Source of the DNA: a virus
DNA: 64,000 nucleotides
Virus record (IMG/VR): IMGVR_UViG_3300044994_000320
Location: 23,212-87,211 of that record
Reading direction: 5' to 3' (one strand)
This document shows, piece after piece, positions 8,816 through 18,204 of the stretch. Each line of letters begins with the position of its first letter. Position 1 is the stretch's first letter. The notes under the pieces are model-generated. The model worked only from the letters and a program-made list of their open reading frames with translations, was not told the DNA's origin and made no database searches. Both the position numbers and the translations under genes were made by a program.

Positions 8816-9292
8816 ATGGCAGCAGAAGAATTTCAAGAAGGTGACGAACCGGTTGATACCAGCTTTGATACACCCGATGAAGGCCAAGTGCTAGAATCAG
8901 AGTCAGATTCGGTTTCATCCGAGCCCCCTTCCCCTAAAAACGCTATCCAGGGTATGCGACCACTATCAAATGTTGGTCGCGGCCGTGCACAGGCAAAAGC
9001 AGAGACAGCCGGATTGAGCATCCCTATAGATGACGGCGAAATTATCGACGAAGAAGAAACGCGCGTCGATCCAGCGGAAGCAGCCGCCTCCGTTTTTGGC
9101 GAGCCGCGCAAAAAAGCTCACTTCGTTGTGGAATCCGATAGCGATTCTGAAAAATTCGTCGTTTGGGTAGATACCAACATTCGTTGCTGGATCGGCCCAA
9201 AACATCTAGAATTTAAGAAAGACCAGAAGTACCGTGTTTCTAAAAATGTGAAAGACGTGCTTCTCGCACGCGGCGCCCTAAAAGCCGTGTAA
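8816..9292 (+). CDS. Acidic head-region protein with C-terminal globular domain (158 aa)
   Basis: Residues 1-100 are strongly acidic and probably disordered. The last ~55 residues form a compact beta-rich domain with several aromatics (for example FVVWVDTNIRCWIG). The gene closes the head cluster and is followed by a 12-bp stem-loop. A head accessory or joining protein is plausible, but I cannot assign a family. Confidence 0.5.
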   Translation: MAAEEFQEGDEPVDTSFDTPDEGQVLESESDSVSSEPPSPKNAIQGMRPLSNVGRGRAQAKAETAGLSIPIDDGEIIDEEETRVDPAEAAASVFGEPRKKAHFVVESDSDSEKFVVWVDTNIRCWIGPKHLEFKKDQKYRVSKNVKDVLLARGALKAV

Positions 9293-9298
9293 ACCAGA

Positions 9299-9325
9299 AG
9301 GCGTCGAAGTAGCACTTCGACGCCT
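9299..9325 (+). terminator. Perfect 12-bp stem-loop after head genes
   Basis: AGGCGTCGAAGT (9299-9310) and ACTTCGACGCCT (9314-9325) form a perfect 12-pair stem with a three-base AGC loop. The following bases (ATTTAG) are a poor U-tract. It may be an intrinsic terminator of reduced efficiency or a 3' mRNA-stabilising and processing hairpin that separates capsid transcripts from the fibre genes. Confidence 0.65.
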
Positions 9326-9340
9326 ATTTAGAGGTACTAA

Positions 9341-11593
9341 ATGGCTTTAATAACAAGAGACACCTACAACCCAGAAAAAAATCGCGCTAAGGTTGTTATT
9401 CAAAAGGGAAAGCCAGGAATAGATGCCGAAATAAATGAAATGCAGGACATTTTGCGCGGCTACCTCAACAATTTCTACGATCTCCTATTTACCGGTTTTA
9501 GCGCTCTAGGTTTCCAGATACAAGAACACCCAACAGTTAAAGAGCAAAATTTTTTGATTAAGCTTGGTCGTTTTTACGGCAAACTCCCGCGATTAAACAG
9601 TATCGATACAAGCTATGTAAATCAGGCCGTAGACTATACGTTTCAAACAATTTCTCCAGTAATGCTCACTACTCCTGTCAGTAACAGGACAGACCTCGTC
9701 TATTTAGACGTTTGGCGCGAAGAAGTAAACTCTACAACAGACGTTTCGCAAATCGACACTTCTTTAGGTGCAGAAACGGCCGTTCGTGATGTAATTAAGT
9801 TTGCAGTTAAGGTTCTCGAAGGCTCTACGACATTACCAACGCCGGCCAGTGGTCACGAGCATCACGTGCTTGCGCATATAAATCGTCTTGCTGGGAACGC
9901 GCAAATTTTAGCGTCTATGATTGTCGATAAGCGAAACATCATCGCCAGTCTCGACGACACAATCAAAGCTCGAAGAGCCTACCCATTTAAGGTTTCAAGC
10001 GCGAAGGCGAATCTTCTTAACGATAATAAGGCATACGGCGTAAGTAATATGCTCTTAAACGGATGTGAGGGTGATCGAGAGTATTTTATTACAAAGATTT
10101 CTCGCAATGTTGGAGGCGCTTGGATTGTCGAAATTTCCGATACTGTTAGTCTAGTTGCGCGGTTTAGTTCTACGATTAACCCAGAAGGGAGTGAGTATTT
10201 CCAAGTATCCCCCGTTGGTATTTCAAATGTTCGCGGGTTTGGTCGTATAAAGTGGTCTGATATTCCAAATGGTGCTACGTACACTTTCGCTCAAGGCGAC
10301 TTGATTATTCTTGATCAAAACTGCTCTACTTCTACGCAGAATACCGGCCCCGGCGGTGCCGGTAGTGGAAATAAAGTCACCACGTATCGTTCAGGTCAAG
10401 CCCCTCTTTATGTCGATCCCAGTGACCCTACTGGTCGTCGTTGCCGCGTTTTTAGGCGCGATGTACAGCTTGTATCCGCTGATGGGTCATTACAGCAGCA
10501 CGTTGAACAAGAGCAAGAAAATCCAGTTTCGCGCGTTGATAATAAAGCTGAAGATATTTCAGATGTTTACATCTTGCAAAACGCGATGTCTGAACTTCCC
10601 GCAAACAAGATCCTCTTTACCCCCAACCCCGATGTACTATTCAGTGATCGACACCAACGTGTAGGTTTCTACGTAGCTGTAAAAGGTCTTGGCTATACCG
10701 GTATTCGCATAACTATTCATGATGACACTAATCAAGTTATCAGCACAGCCGATGTTCCAATCGGCAGCATCCCTAACGGGGATTGGATGTATGTCGACCT
10801 GCCGTGTATTTTAGAGTACGGTAGAACGTACCACTATCATTTCCACACTCTGAACTTTACCGTCGGTACATCCCCACGTTTTGGTGCTTCTTCGAGCGGT
10901 GTTATAGCTTTTCGTGAAATGTACAAGCCGTTTAGCGGAAAATTCGGAAGCCCCGACTGGGAAGACGTGGTTGTGCTATTTTCAGAGGCCGGTCTTTTGA
11001 TCCCCGCCCGTGTTTTGGGCGAAGATGTCGGCTATGCCAGCGGCCCCGGCGTTTTTGACGTTATGGCCGTCGATTTTAGTGATGACGCTAAATGGGCTGC
11101 GTGGGAGTACAATGACTATATCGGCGTTGATTTGCTTACAGGCCGCGTAAAATTTCCACCGTCTCTTAACCCGCTTAATTATGGCGTAAATTTCAATGCG
11201 CTTGAAAACTGGGAGCAGGCAGACGGAAAAAATACGCTTATGCACGGCGAAAGCCGCTCTGTTCAAGAGGAACTCGTCTTTTTACGTAATAGTTTGATCG
11301 TCGGAGCGCCTTACGGTTTTTCTGCAGTAGTTTCTGGCGGAACAGTGGCCCAACCCGCAGAAGTTGTTTTTCAGCGCACCCCAACAAGCGAACCCTACAA
11401 CCAAAATTTGCGCTGGAAAGCGGCCCTTTCTTGGACAAATACCCCCATCGTCGGCCTTTTAGCTTCTGTTGTTTACTCGAAGAGTTTCGATGGCGGCACT
11501 ACCTATACAGAGATAGGATCAGACGTCTATGCATACGATGGATCAGGTTATTTAGTTTCAGTATCTTCGTCCGACAAACAACGTATAACGTAA
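9341..11593 (+). CDS. Virion structural protein with DUF6519-like N-terminus (750 aa)
   Basis: The N-terminal ~170 residues resemble the DUF6519-type tail module: a DTYNP segment near the start, GIDAEINEMQDILR (about 27-40) and RTDLVYLDVWREEV (about 116-129). The rest is beta-rich with Gly/Ser linkers (around 335-345) and carbohydrate-module-like sandwiches. This is the first gene of the fibre region. A baseplate-attached fibre or appendage base is the likely role. The exact position in the virion cannot be read from the sequence. Confidence 0.65.
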   Translation: MALITRDTYNPEKNRAKVVIQKGKPGIDAEINEMQDILRGYLNNFYDLLFTGFSALGFQIQEHPTVKEQNFLIKLGRFYGKLPRLNSIDTSYVNQAVDYTFQTISPVMLTTPVSNRTDLVYLDVWREEVNSTTDVSQIDTSLGAETAVRDVIKFAVKVLEGSTTLPTPASGHEHHVLAHINRLAGNAQILASMIVDKRNIIASLDDTIKARRAYPFKVSSAKANLLNDNKAYGVSNMLLNGCEGDREYFITKISRNVGGAWIVEISDTVSLVARFSSTINPEGSEYFQVSPVGISNVRGFGRIKWSDIPNGATYTFAQGDLIILDQNCSTSTQNTGPGGAGSGNKVTTYRSGQAPLYVDPSDPTGRRCRVFRRDVQLVSADGSLQQHVEQEQENPVSRVDNKAEDISDVYILQNAMSELPANKILFTPNPDVLFSDRHQRVGFYVAVKGLGYTGIRITIHDDTNQVISTADVPIGSIPNGDWMYVDLPCILEYGRTYHYHFHTLNFTVGTSPRFGASSSGVIAFREMYKPFSGKFGSPDWEDVVVLFSEAGLLIPARVLGEDVGYASGPGVFDVMAVDFSDDAKWAAWEYNDYIGVDLLTGRVKFPPSLNPLNYGVNFNALENWEQADGKNTLMHGESRSVQEELVFLRNSLIVGAPYGFSAVVSGGTVAQPAEVVFQRTPTSEPYNQNLRWKAALSWTNTPIVGLLASVVYSKSFDGGTTYTEIGSDVYAYDGSGYLVSVSSSDKQRIT

Positions 11594-11606
11594 GGAGCCT
11601 AAAAAA

Positions 11607-12188
11607 ATGTTTCTTTTTCAGCAAGCTCTTGCACGTCTTCGTGTAGAAAAAGTCGATAAGGTAAATAACATTGCCGAAACGATTACCGGGCAAAAAACTT
11701 TGTCTTTGTCGCCACTTATTGCAGTTGGCGGAGAGTCTTCTAATGCCCAAGCCGTACAAACGCGTTCACAAATTGTTGCTGTCGCTCAAGCCGAAGGAGC
11801 GGCTGCAGCTGCCGCAGTTATTAAGAATATTCCTACATGGACAGAAACTTTACAGGCTCCCTCCGCTCGTGCTGTAGAAGAGCGCGTTACCCCAGGTGTA
11901 ACGGTTGAAACCTATACCTCTGGCCCCCTCGTTTTGAATTTTTCTACTGGCTTTCCTGTGAAAGACGTTCAAGGCGCAAGTGTGGCTCCAGCCAATATAT
12001 CCATAGTTGGCGTAGCAGAAGGCGGTTCGTATGCGTTTAAGTTCATTTCAGACGTAAGTACCAGTTCAGAGTCACTCGGCTGCGTTTGGCCGAATGGTAC
12101 AAACCCGATATTTGTTGAAAGCAAAACGTATATGATAAACTTTATCGTAATCTCTGGAGTTAAGCACGCTGTATCCACTGCGTATTAA
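11607..12188 (+). CDS. Hypothetical structural protein (193 aa)
   Basis: I do not recognise this protein. The N-terminal ~85 residues are helical and Ala-rich. The C-terminal half, from about residue 95, is a predicted beta-sandwich rich in Val, Thr, Ser and Gly. It is spaced like an operon member between two adsorption-type genes, only two bases before the glycine-rich gene. A fibre-associated or chaperone role is inference. Confidence 0.5.
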   Translation: MFLFQQALARLRVEKVDKVNNIAETITGQKTLSLSPLIAVGGESSNAQAVQTRSQIVAVAQAEGAAAAAAVIKNIPTWTETLQAPSARAVEERVTPGVTVETYTSGPLVLNFSTGFPVKDVQGASVAPANISIVGVAEGGSYAFKFISDVSTSSESLGCVWPNGTNPIFVESKTYMINFIVISGVKHAVSTAY

Positions 12189-12190
12189 AA

Positions 12191-13213
12191 ATGAAAGGTA
12201 TACACTACCCGATTACCCCGAGAACCGGTTTTTTCGGTGGAGGCTCAAGTTGGCCTAATGGCTCAGATGGCGACCTAAATATCACAACGCATGTTATAGT
12301 TACAACGTGGTCGGTTAAAGATTACAGGAACATCTATATCTCGCCAACCGGCATTTTAGAGATTCAGCAGAATGCGTTTTGGACTTTTATCGGTTGTACC
12401 GGGACGTTCGTAATCGATGGTATTTTGCGCGTTGTAAATACCGGTGCAGCAGGTACTATTTTAAGTAATACCCCAGGTCTTTCCGGCGCGCTCACAGGCC
12501 CCCCAATAAGTCACAACATTGTCCAAAAAAACGGAGGCAATGGTGGGTTTGGTAATAAAACAAGAAATACTTTGTTCGGCTGTTCGGAGTCCAACAGTTC
12601 TGGCGGCGCTCAAAACGCCGGCGGTGGCGGTGGCGGTGGCGGTGGCAATACTTGGCACGGCAGTTCCTGTTCAAACTACGTTGTAGGCAATAACGGCGCT
12701 CCCGGCGGCCCTAACGGTGAAGGTGGTTCAGGTGGTTCAGGCGGAAATTGGGCAAGCGTTGTCGGAGGCTCAGGTGGTTCTGGCGGCGCTTTATCTGGTG
12801 GAAACGGTGGCGGAGGTGGAGTAGGCAACGTCTCTGGTGCCAGTGGCCCTGGTGGAGGTGGAGGCGGTGCTCGAGGTTTTCACGGCGGGTGCCTTATGAT
12901 ACGTATGCGCTCAAGCAATCTTGTCATAAACGGTTCTATTCAAGCCAAAGGCTATCCCGGTGGTAACGGCGGTGCCGGAGCGAGCACAGGCGGTAATGCC
13001 GGCGGTGCCGGTGGTGGAGGTGGAGGCGCTGGAGGATCAGGTGGAAAAGTCTCCATTCTTACCCCATTCTCCGTAATAAATTTCGGAAATATAGACATTA
13101 GCGGAGGTCCCGGTGGAACAGGCGGCACACAAGGCGGCGCAGCAATTATAGGTTCCGCCGGAGATAACGGGCAAAATGGCAATCCTGGCGTTAAAGAGGT
13201 CATCGTTGGGTAA
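12191..13213 (+). CDS. Glycine-rich adhesin-like protein
   Basis: Residues 1-110 form a beta-type globular head. From about 115 to 330 the chain is dominated by GGxGG and GGSGG runs interrupted by short loops. This pattern is known in T-even gp38 adhesins, where stacked polyglycine II helices present variable loops that contact the receptor. Its place among fibre genes supports a receptor-binding role. Resemblance to gp38 is by composition and architecture only. A self-assembling structural glycine-rich protein is the alternative. Confidence 0.6.
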   Translation: MKGIHYPITPRTGFFGGGSSWPNGSDGDLNITTHVIVTTWSVKDYRNIYISPTGILEIQQNAFWTFIGCTGTFVIDGILRVVNTGAAGTILSNTPGLSGALTGPPISHNIVQKNGGNGGFGNKTRNTLFGCSESNSSGGAQNAGGGGGGGGGNTWHGSSCSNYVVGNNGAPGGPNGEGGSGGSGGNWASVVGGSGGSGGALSGGNGGGGGVGNVSGASGPGGGGGGARGFHGGCLMIRMRSSNLVINGSIQAKGYPGGNGGAGASTGGNAGGAGGGGGGAGGSGGKVSILTPFSVINFGNIDISGGPGGTGGTQGGAAIIGSAGDNGQNGNPGVKEVIVG

Positions 13214-13334
13214 AAGAGTTTACATACTCAATGCGGCGCCAGAAAAAGGCGAGGCTCTTTTAGCAGACCCGCATCTCGAAATCATCCAGCACAAAAGAGT
13301 AAAGGAGTTTTCAGATGCCAGCGTATATAGATGA
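13206..13334 (+). CDS. Possible small overlapping ORF (42 aa, TTG start)
   Basis: A frame opens at TTG 13206, seven bases after an AAGAGG site, overlaps the end of the glycine-rich gene by eight bases and runs into the next gene. Its product has a balanced composition rather than shadow-frame bias, and it fills an otherwise empty 100-bp gap. There is no homology evidence. It may equally be an untranslated spacer. Confidence 0.3.
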   Translation: MGKRVYILNAAPEKGEALLADPHLEIIQHKRVKEFSDASVYR

Positions 13335-13584
13335 ACCGAGAGCAATCCCCCGTGATCCTTTTAATGCTCCAAACTATGATTTTTCTGTTCCTATCGATCA
13401 CCCGTTACTTATTCGTGAGGAAATCGATAAAAATGCGTCCGGTGAAGTAGTTCGTTGGCGCAAAATATATGAAACATCTTCGACTGACTCAACCCCTAGA
13501 ACCTTTCAAAAAGTCATCGACCCTGGCTCCGGCGACACTGCGGTAGCGACTACAGTTATTGTCTATCCTTGGGTGGAGATTTAA
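13315..13584 (+). CDS. Fibre-cassette small protein, copy A (89 aa)
   Basis: This protein is clearly paralogous to the 96-residue protein at 17914. Both contain DHxLLI, then VRWxxxYxTSxTDxTPxTxQK, and end in TVYPWxxI or a close variant. In both places it directly precedes a fibre gene that shares a His-rich repeat with its counterpart. It is therefore probably a fibre-linked structural or assembly partner. The ribosome site is AAAGGAG. No known family is recognised. Confidence 0.6.
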   Translation: MPAYIDEPRAIPRDPFNAPNYDFSVPIDHPLLIREEIDKNASGEVVRWRKIYETSSTDSTPRTFQKVIDPGSGDTAVATTVIVYPWVEI

Positions 13585-13585
13585 T

Positions 13586-16500
13586 ATGGGCCCAGGAGCA
13601 GCTTTTTATCAGCAGGTTCTTTTCCCAGGTCCTTCCGATACTGCGGAAAATGTAGGTACAGGCGCGAGTGTTTTTAGAAACAAGATTAATCGGCGCTTTT
13701 ATTTTAGGTCGCTAAAATCGCAAACTTCTGCACTCGTAATTTCTGTTGTTGGCGATGAAGTGCAGTTTACCTTAAATTTCCCGCCAATGCTTAACTACAA
13801 AGGCAGTTGGAACGCTAACACGAATTCTCCTGATCTCACTACGGGTTCTCATGCTGTCGGTGATGCCTACGATGTGTCTGTTGCTGGTACAACAAACCTC
13901 GATGGCATTTCTGATTGGGAAGTTGGTGATCTGGTTGTGCGTTTCGATACAGGTTCTGGCCAAGCATGGAAAAAATTTGATAATACTGATAAGATTATTT
14001 CTGTAAATGGCCAAGTCGGTGCTGTAGCTTTAACTACAGATGACATTCCTGAAGGCGCAAACAAGTATTACGATGACGCACTTGTCTCTGCAAATACTGA
14101 TGTAGCTGCCAACACCGCTGCGCGTCACGTTCATTCCAATTTTGCGCTGCTTGAAACTTATACGCAAACAAATGCTAATATTGCAGACGCAGTTACAAAA
14201 AGGCACACTCACGCTAATCTTGCTCTGCTTCACAGTTATTCACAAACAGAAGCCGATCTTGCTGATGCTGTTAATAAGAAACACACGCACTCAAATTACG
14301 CGCTTTTAGAAACTTATACAGTTTCAAATGCAAATATCGAAGCGGCTTATACTCACTCTCAGGCAGGTATTAGTGCGCATTCCGATGTAGATACCGAAAC
14401 CACCCCGCCTACAGACGGGCAAGCTCTCGTTTGGTATGATACAGAAAGCAAGTGGAAGCCAGGAACAATTTCAGGTGGCAGTGGCCATGTAATTCAAGAT
14501 GAAGGTTCCCCTTTAACTCAGCGATCAGCACTTGATTTTGTTGGGGCTGGAGTTACTCTTACTGACGACCCTGTAAATGATAAGACGATTGTGTCAATAT
14601 CTGGCGGTAGCGGTGGAACATCCAATATCGCTATCTACGATCCAGATATTGCAGCTACGGTTGACAATCGTTACAAGACATGGGCAGAGGTTATGGCCGC
14701 AGTTTCATCATGGGGGCCGGTAGGTGGTGAGATTGTAGTGCATAAGGTCGGTCTTTTTCAGAATGCTGCCGTTCCGGATGGAACGTATGATTTATCTAAT
14801 GTTTCTATTGTTTCTTCGAATGCTTCTATTGTTCCCGGCCTATCCTTTGCTGATGGTACTACGCTATCTGGTTTTCCGCGGCTACTTGAAGGTGTACGAA
14901 TCTTAAATAACAATACTTCTGCTCCACTGTATACTGTAAGTAGTTTTGGTCTTTTAGTGATTAGAGACTCTTCTGTGGTTAATGCTAGCAGTGCAACGCA
15001 TGCAGCTATCCACTTATCCTCTGGCTCTAACCTTACTTGTTCTGTTCATACAGGGATAAGTCCTTTCTTTAAGGAAAGTGGTGGGAGTGAGCCTATCTTT
15101 TGTGAAGGTTCTTTGTCTTTAGATATATGGAGAGTCCCAGAAAGCTCTTTTTTTTCTCAAAACGACATTTTCTCCAATGGTCTTTCAGGCAACGGTGTAA
15201 TTTACATTAACTCTCGTGTGCTAGTTTCTGGCGGATACGTTGCTACGCATACTAACTTTGATGGAACACTCAATGTGCTTCAACGATACGAAGAACGCGT
15301 TAATGAATTGATTGGTAATAAAACAGAAGAGGTTTTCTATTTCAACCCTGATTTGGCTCCGGGTGGAAATCTTTACGACAATTTCGATAACCTCGCAAAC
15401 GCTATCGCAAGTTCCACGAGCCAGTCAATTATCGTGTATTTTAATCTTGAAAATGGCGCTTACTATGTGCCAACGCCTAATACTTACGATTTTAGTAGAT
15501 GCGTATTCAAAAACATCAGCCGTGTAGATACGAATGCCACTCTCGATTTCCCTGATGGCACAACAATAACACAATGGCCGATAGATTGTGAAATTTCTAT
15601 GATTTTTCATAATTATACTGCGCCAGTTTCACAGACTTCAGGCATTTACAAAAACGCAAGATTTTCTAAAAAGGCAGCGATAGACAATTCTGGATCTCAA
15701 CCTGTTTTTAGGGCTTCTAATAATGGGGATAATTTTGAAATAATCTTAACAGAAGAATCCAGATGCAATAATGGTACGCTCTTTCACGCGGCTTCGGCAA
15801 ATAGTGCAATCAGAATTAAACTATTTGATTACGCAAGGATTGGTAATGTTTTTACTTCAGTTTCAGGTTCTATGATCGCTATAGAAGATCATACGCTTGT
15901 TGATGGTGGAGCAGATATTTCTAGTTATGGATCTGGAACACTGTATTATGATAATCCAGGTGAAGAAAGAATTAGTCAAGTTTCGGATCAACGTCTTGCA
16001 GATATTACTTGGAGAATATCGGACACAACGAATAAAAGCCTTCGTTTGTTTGCTGGCAGCTCCACACAGCTTTTAAGTAACTTAGCTATTTCTCAAATAG
16101 GCCCACAAGGTCCGTATTTTCCTAGGAAATTTGGTTTTTATTCGAACCTTACTGGCTTAACTACATTACACGGTATTTATCCCGGTATAGCCACCTACAT
16201 TGCCGATGGAATGGTGATTGTTCTGGAAAACATACAACAAGATGCAACAGTAGGAACTCTGGCTATTGAAATGAAGCACAACTCTGTTAGCGGAATAAGT
16301 AATGGAAAAATCTTTACTCAAGATGGTCACAGCTTGTGGCTTTACCAAAACGATAAAGTAAAATTGCGCTATAACAATAATGCTTCTTTCGGACCGATAG
16401 GATGGCATGTGATTGCCGTAGAAAGAGCCAATAGCTTTTATTCTGGAGCTGTTGCAGGCATTACATGGACCGCTACAGTTAACCCGACAGTGCTTGACGC

Positions 16501-16816
16501 AGAATACAAACTACGCTTTGAAGGAGGATACTGCTATTTAGATGCGTATATTCAGTGCAATGGTACAAGTGGTACGAATATTACGCAAATTATTTTCAAC
16601 ATGCCTCAAGGAACTCCAAAATCAGGCGGTCCTCTAGGCACCGGACGAATTGGTACGTTAGTAAATCAAGGTGCAGACTACTTAACTGGTTTTACCTCTG
16701 CTTGTATTGCGCACGCCGGAGATGAAGCTATTCAAGCGGCGTTTCCAGCAATCAGTAACCCAGAGTTTTTAAGATTCAGTATGATTATTCCGTTAGATGG
16801 ACCTCCAGTTCCATAA
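13586..16816 (+). CDS. Tail fibre / receptor-binding protein with duplicated beta module (1076 aa)
   Basis: I place the start at ATG 13586 behind GGAG, rather than at an upstream in-frame TTG. The N-terminal region (to about 170) is a beta-rich attachment domain. Three tandem copies of a His-containing motif (H-x-H-x-N-x2-LL-x2-Y) follow. Then come two related ~200-residue beta modules, recognisable by DGTTLSGFP and DGTTITQWP at equivalent places. The last ~140 residues look like a C-terminal trimerisation or receptor domain. This layout is typical of long fibres or tailspikes. No lyase or hydrolase motif is evident. Confidence 0.75.
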   Translation: MGPGAAFYQQVLFPGPSDTAENVGTGASVFRNKINRRFYFRSLKSQTSALVISVVGDEVQFTLNFPPMLNYKGSWNANTNSPDLTTGSHAVGDAYDVSVAGTTNLDGISDWEVGDLVVRFDTGSGQAWKKFDNTDKIISVNGQVGAVALTTDDIPEGANKYYDDALVSANTDVAANTAARHVHSNFALLETYTQTNANIADAVTKRHTHANLALLHSYSQTEADLADAVNKKHTHSNYALLETYTVSNANIEAAYTHSQAGISAHSDVDTETTPPTDGQALVWYDTESKWKPGTISGGSGHVIQDEGSPLTQRSALDFVGAGVTLTDDPVNDKTIVSISGGSGGTSNIAIYDPDIAATVDNRYKTWAEVMAAVSSWGPVGGEIVVHKVGLFQNAAVPDGTYDLSNVSIVSSNASIVPGLSFADGTTLSGFPRLLEGVRILNNNTSAPLYTVSSFGLLVIRDSSVVNASSATHAAIHLSSGSNLTCSVHTGISPFFKESGGSEPIFCEGSLSLDIWRVPESSFFSQNDIFSNGLSGNGVIYINSRVLVSGGYVATHTNFDGTLNVLQRYEERVNELIGNKTEEVFYFNPDLAPGGNLYDNFDNLANAIASSTSQSIIVYFNLENGAYYVPTPNTYDFSRCVFKNISRVDTNATLDFPDGTTITQWPIDCEISMIFHNYTAPVSQTSGIYKNARFSKKAAIDNSGSQPVFRASNNGDNFEIILTEESRCNNGTLFHAASANSAIRIKLFDYARIGNVFTSVSGSMIAIEDHTLVDGGADISSYGSGTLYYDNPGEERISQVSDQRLADITWRISDTTNKSLRLFAGSSTQLLSNLAISQIGPQGPYFPRKFGFYSNLTGLTTLHGIYPGIATYIADGMVIVLENIQQDATVGTLAIEMKHNSVSGISNGKIFTQDGHSLWLYQNDKVKLRYNNNASFGPIGWHVIAVERANSFYSGAVAGITWTATVNPTVLDAEYKLRFEGGYCYLDAYIQCNGTSGTNITQIIFNMPQGTPKSGGPLGTGRIGTLVNQGADYLTGFTSACIAHAGDEAIQAAFPAISNPEFLRFSMIIPLDGPPVP

Positions 16817-16856
16817 TGCTTTACAGGTGACGCCCAAGATTACTAAGGAGTAAATT

Positions 16857-17594
16857 ATGACGCAGCTTTTAGTCACACTTATGAATTTCTTGTGGCCGCT
16901 GTTAAAAGGTGTTTTTTCTAAAACAGCGCTGCTAAGAAACCAAAATGGGTGGAACACCCAAGAATCCGAAGATCGCGCAAAAAAGATTTCAAAAGAAGAG
17001 GTTTTACAGAAAGTAGGTAAAAAAGCAGAAGAGCCTACGTCTTTAACATGGCCTACCAAGCGCGTACCGATTGTTGTTACTTCCAATTTTGGGTGGCGCA
17101 TTTTGAAACCAAACGGCGTAGAGAAGCGTGTGTGGCACGCTGGTGTAGACTTTCGCTCTTTCGATAACCCCGATATTATCGCTTGCGAAGACGCAGTCGT
17201 CAAAAAGGTCGTCGTTCCAGATACGCAATACCCTGTGCGATTTCAGCGTGTTAATGGTGTATGGAAAGAAATTGCGCCTAAAGATCGTGCATGGACTCCG
17301 TATCTCGTGTTAATTGGCAAGAAGTCCAACAATATGTATGTGTACCGCCATGTCTCGGTTATACCAAGCCTCAAGCCCGGGGATTCAGTTACCTGCGGAC
17401 AAGTTTTAGGGCGCACAGGAAATTTAGGGTATAGCATGGGAGAGCATCTGCATTTTGAGGTCTATGATTTCGATGAGCGCAATCAAACCTGGAAGTCACC
17501 AGAAGACCCGTTAAAATTTTTCAAAAAAGCCGGGTTGAAACAAGAGATCGAACATCAAGTCTCTGTCCCGGAATCTTTTTTCTTGGAGGATTAA
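16857..17594 (+). CDS. M23-family endopeptidase (endolysin)
   Basis: The C-terminal domain is a LytM-type zinc metallopeptidase that cuts peptide crosslinks in peptidoglycan. It shows H94-x3-D98 in the context HAGVDFRS, H165 in YRHVS, and HLH at 197-199. Residues 3-20 are hydrophobic and may be a signal-anchor. The adjacent holin-like gene starts two bases downstream, so this is the probable lytic enzyme, although a virion-associated role cannot be excluded. It sits between two copies of a fibre cassette. Confidence 0.85.
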   Translation: MTQLLVTLMNFLWPLLKGVFSKTALLRNQNGWNTQESEDRAKKISKEEVLQKVGKKAEEPTSLTWPTKRVPIVVTSNFGWRILKPNGVEKRVWHAGVDFRSFDNPDIIACEDAVVKKVVVPDTQYPVRFQRVNGVWKEIAPKDRAWTPYLVLIGKKSNNMYVYRHVSVIPSLKPGDSVTCGQVLGRTGNLGYSMGEHLHFEVYDFDERNQTWKSPEDPLKFFKKAGLKQEIEHQVSVPESFFLED

Positions 17595-17595
17595 A

Positions 17596-17910
17596 ATGGA
17601 AGAACAAAAAAGGAATATCGTATCACGCATTTTAGCGGCCTTTTGGCACGCCTTCTTTACAGACGCAAAAAACCAGTTTTCAACGCGCAAAACTTTTGCG
17701 TTAATCTTTGTGAGTTTAGCTATTGTAGAAAAAGTCTGCCTTGTCTTTTTCCCGGCTCACCACTTTATGGTTTTTTTGCAAGCTAAAGGTTTCAGTGACG
17801 CTGTTTTGATTGCTTTACAAGCATCTCTCGATGCAGTTGCCATGATTTCTCTCAGCGTTTATGGTGTTAAAGCCGCTTTAGACGCAAAAAGTCAAACATC
17901 TCAAGGTTAA
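17596..17910 (+). CDS. Holin-like membrane protein (104 aa)
   Basis: Two hydrophobic stretches, about residues 33-53 and 66-92, flank a short loop. The N-terminus is charged and the C-terminal tail is short and polar. Size, topology and immediate proximity to the M23 peptidase fit a class II-type holin. Holins share little sequence, so the call rests on topology and context. Confidence 0.6.
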   Translation: MEEQKRNIVSRILAAFWHAFFTDAKNQFSTRKTFALIFVSLAIVEKVCLVFFPAHHFMVFLQAKGFSDAVLIALQASLDAVAMISLSVYGVKAALDAKSQTSQG

Positions 17911-17913
17911 GCA

Positions 17914-18204
17914 ATGCCAGGGCCTAATGATCTACCACCTTTAGCGTCAAAGGACACGCCCTTTGTCCATATGCATGATAAGCTGGGGCACCCTATTCTT
18001 GATATAATACCTGTAGATCATGCCCTGCTTATTTACGAGCGCCTACACTACAATAGCCAAAAGGATATGGTTCGTTGGGAACGCGTGTACAAGACATCAG
18101 AAACCGACCCTACACCGATTACTTATCAAAAGCGCATAATTCCTGGAAACGGTAATGAGACTGTCGCCACAACCGTAACTGTCTATCCATGGGAGAGAAT
18201 ATAG
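17914..18204 (+). CDS. Fibre-cassette small protein, copy B (96 aa)
   Basis: This is the second copy of the 13315-13584 gene. It retains DHALLI, VRWERVYKTSETDPTP, a TYQKR segment and TVYPWERI. It has an extra N-terminal segment (about 10 residues) and again lies immediately before a fibre-type gene, whose GTG start abuts its stop codon. The duplication makes a shared structural job with that fibre likely. Confidence 0.6.
   Translation: MPGPNDLPPLASKDTPFVHMHDKLGHPILDIIPVDHALLIYERLHYNSQKDMVRWERVYKTSETDPTPITYQKRIIPGNGNETVATTVTVYPWERI

Noticed and set aside
12748-13203. Trp/Arg-rich (+) and Pro-rich (-) open frames in the glycine-rich gene
   Set aside because: Both are products of reading GGN repeat codons out of frame.
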